A DNA stretch of 5,255 nucleotides. It comes from Anaerolineaceae bacterium UBA3924. Lineage in GTDB: Bacteria; Chloroflexota; Anaerolineae; Anaerolineales; Anaerolineaceae. Positions 4,905-5,255 of this stretch are shown here, one piece after another. The stretch spans positions 122,197 through 127,451 of the forward strand of contig DGEO01000027.1 of NCBI GenBank assembly GCA_002385985.1, written 5' to 3'. Below the pieces are notes generated by a model. It saw only the letters and a program-made list of their open reading frames with translations, made no database searches and was not told the origin of the DNA. Position numbers and translations under genes: made by a program. Numbering within the stretch: the stretch's first letter is position 1; the number at the start of each line of letters is the position of its first letter.

Positions 4905-5255
4905 ATCAGGCGGGCCGGCAGCAGGTTCTTGACCCGGTCGTGCAGGATCCGGCCGCGGCCCAGGTTGCGCCCGGCAGGGTCGGTCACCAGCGCGATGAAG
5001 CCCTTCGGCAGGGTATGGGCCGGGGGTGAATGCAGGTCCTCGCCGCGCAGCCACCCGGCAACCTGATCCTCCGCCAGAACCAGTTTGCCCCGGGTGAAGC
5101 CCGGTCCGAAGCGGGCGGCCCATTCGTGCGACAGCACCCTGTGCGACAGCACCCTGTGCGACAGCACTCTGTGCGACAGCACCCGCCCGGTCTGGCCCTC
5201 CTCGGCCAGCAGCAGCCCCAGCCGCTGGACGGGCAGCCCGCGGAAATGGCGGGGG
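4901..5255 (-). CDS. probable RsmF/NOL1-NOP2-Sun-type RNA m5C methyltransferase, C-terminal fragment
   Basis: The minus-strand frame is open from the window's right edge to a TAG at 4901-4903, giving the last 117 residues; the N-terminus and catalytic domain lie outside. The pattern from residue 44, HEWAARFGPGF...LAEDQVAGWLRGEDL...KGFIALVTDPAGRNLGRGRI...RVKNLLPARLI (written with gaps), resembles the PUA-like RNA-binding tail of RsmF-type proteins: a hydrophobic strand, a YLRGE-like turn, KGW-LV-DG-PLG and a closing LKN-YP--LR. RsmF-type enzymes make 5-methylcytosine in 16S rRNA (C1407 in E. coli). The identification rests on this tail alone, so other PUA-bearing RNA methylases are possible. 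GTG at 5180-5182 is a possible codon but not the likely start, because the frame continues upstream with protein-like sequence (RHFRGLPVQRLGLLLAEE). Residues 24-43 are four copies of RVLSH, produced by a 15-bp tandem repeat. Its stop interlocks with that of rsmE. Confidence 0.6.
   Translation of the reverse strand, partial: PRHFRGLPVQRLGLLLAEEGQTGRVLSHRVLSHRVLSHRVLSHEWAARFGPGFTRGKLVLAEDQVAGWLRGEDLHSPPAHTLPKGFIALVTDPAGRNLGRGRILHDRVKNLLPARLI
5126..5185. repeat. 15-bp x 4 in-frame tandem repeat (codes RVLSH x 4)
   Basis: Four adjacent 15-bp units, plus-strand GTGCGACAGCACCCT, lie head to tail. Units at 5126-5140 and 5141-5155 are identical. The unit at 5156-5170 has one C-to-T change at 5168, and the last (5171-5185) ends in G instead of T. 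On the coding (minus) strand each unit reads RVLSH, and both differences are synonymous within Arg codons. Each unit contains GTGC-gaca-GCAC, a small self-complementary hairpin. The 15-bp period keeps the reading frame whatever the copy number. This is a minisatellite-like repeat, not a CRISPR: there are no spacers. Confidence 0.95.

Noticed and set aside
4901..5182. GTG at 5180-5182 as the start of a separate 93-residue protein
   Set aside because: The frame stays open to the window edge with plausible protein sequence, and the GTG is just the Val codon of the first repeat unit. A short internal start cannot be excluded but has no ribosome binding site.
5126..5185. Tandem repeat as a CRISPR or a regulatory iteron array
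   Set aside because: Units are 15 bp, contiguous without spacers, and lie in frame within a coding region with synonymous differences, which points to a coding minisatellite.
1..5255. A new defence, toxin-antitoxin or secondary-metabolite system
   Set aside because: All genes but the two edge fragments are complete members of known families with housekeeping or regulatory roles, and no unassigned gene cluster remains in the window.

Overview
The window is a GC-rich (roughly two thirds G+C), gene-dense bacterial chromosome segment. It carries seven protein genes, two of them cut by the window edges, and no RNA gene, transposon, phage or CRISPR signature. Gene content is mostly housekeeping: glycolysis and rRNA/tRNA modification, plus one MerR-type regulator with a B12-binding module. 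GC content, the B12-type MerR protein, and the Gly/Lys-type phosphofructokinase would fit a Chloroflexota (Anaerolineae-like) bacterium. That placement is an impression from protein style, not something the window proves.

Left part, plus strand: the C-terminal 150 residues of a class V PLP aminotransferase (1-453) are followed by a strong GC hairpin (478-500). A CarH/LitR-type MerR regulator (573-1514) comes next, with a 12-bp-period direct repeat between its candidate -10 box and its ribosome binding site. A perfect TATAAT box then precedes pfkA, a 6-phosphofructokinase (1557-2642). rsmI (2680-3351) follows 37 bp later and is probably cotranscribed with pfkA.

Right part, alternating strands: a queuosine-precursor transporter of the YhhQ/VUT family (minus, 3348-4082) converges on rsmI. 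It diverges from rsmE (plus, 4167-4904) across an 84-bp promoter region. rsmE converges on the C-terminal end of what looks like an RsmF/NOL1-NOP2-Sun RNA m5C methyltransferase (minus, 4901-5255, cut by the window edge). Both convergent pairs overlap by exactly 4 bp, with the two stop codons interlocked.

Taken together, four of the five genes right of pfkA's start modify RNA or supply a precursor for it. RsmI and RsmE (and RsmF, if that call is right) target the decoding-centre region of 16S rRNA, and the transporter feeds tRNA queuosine. The least ordinary items are the in-frame 15-bp x 4 tandem repeat in the partial RsmF-like gene, the B12-binding regulator with a Tyr where CarH photoreceptors have a key His, and the direct repeat in front of that regulator. 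I found no convincing sign of a wholly new multi-gene system.
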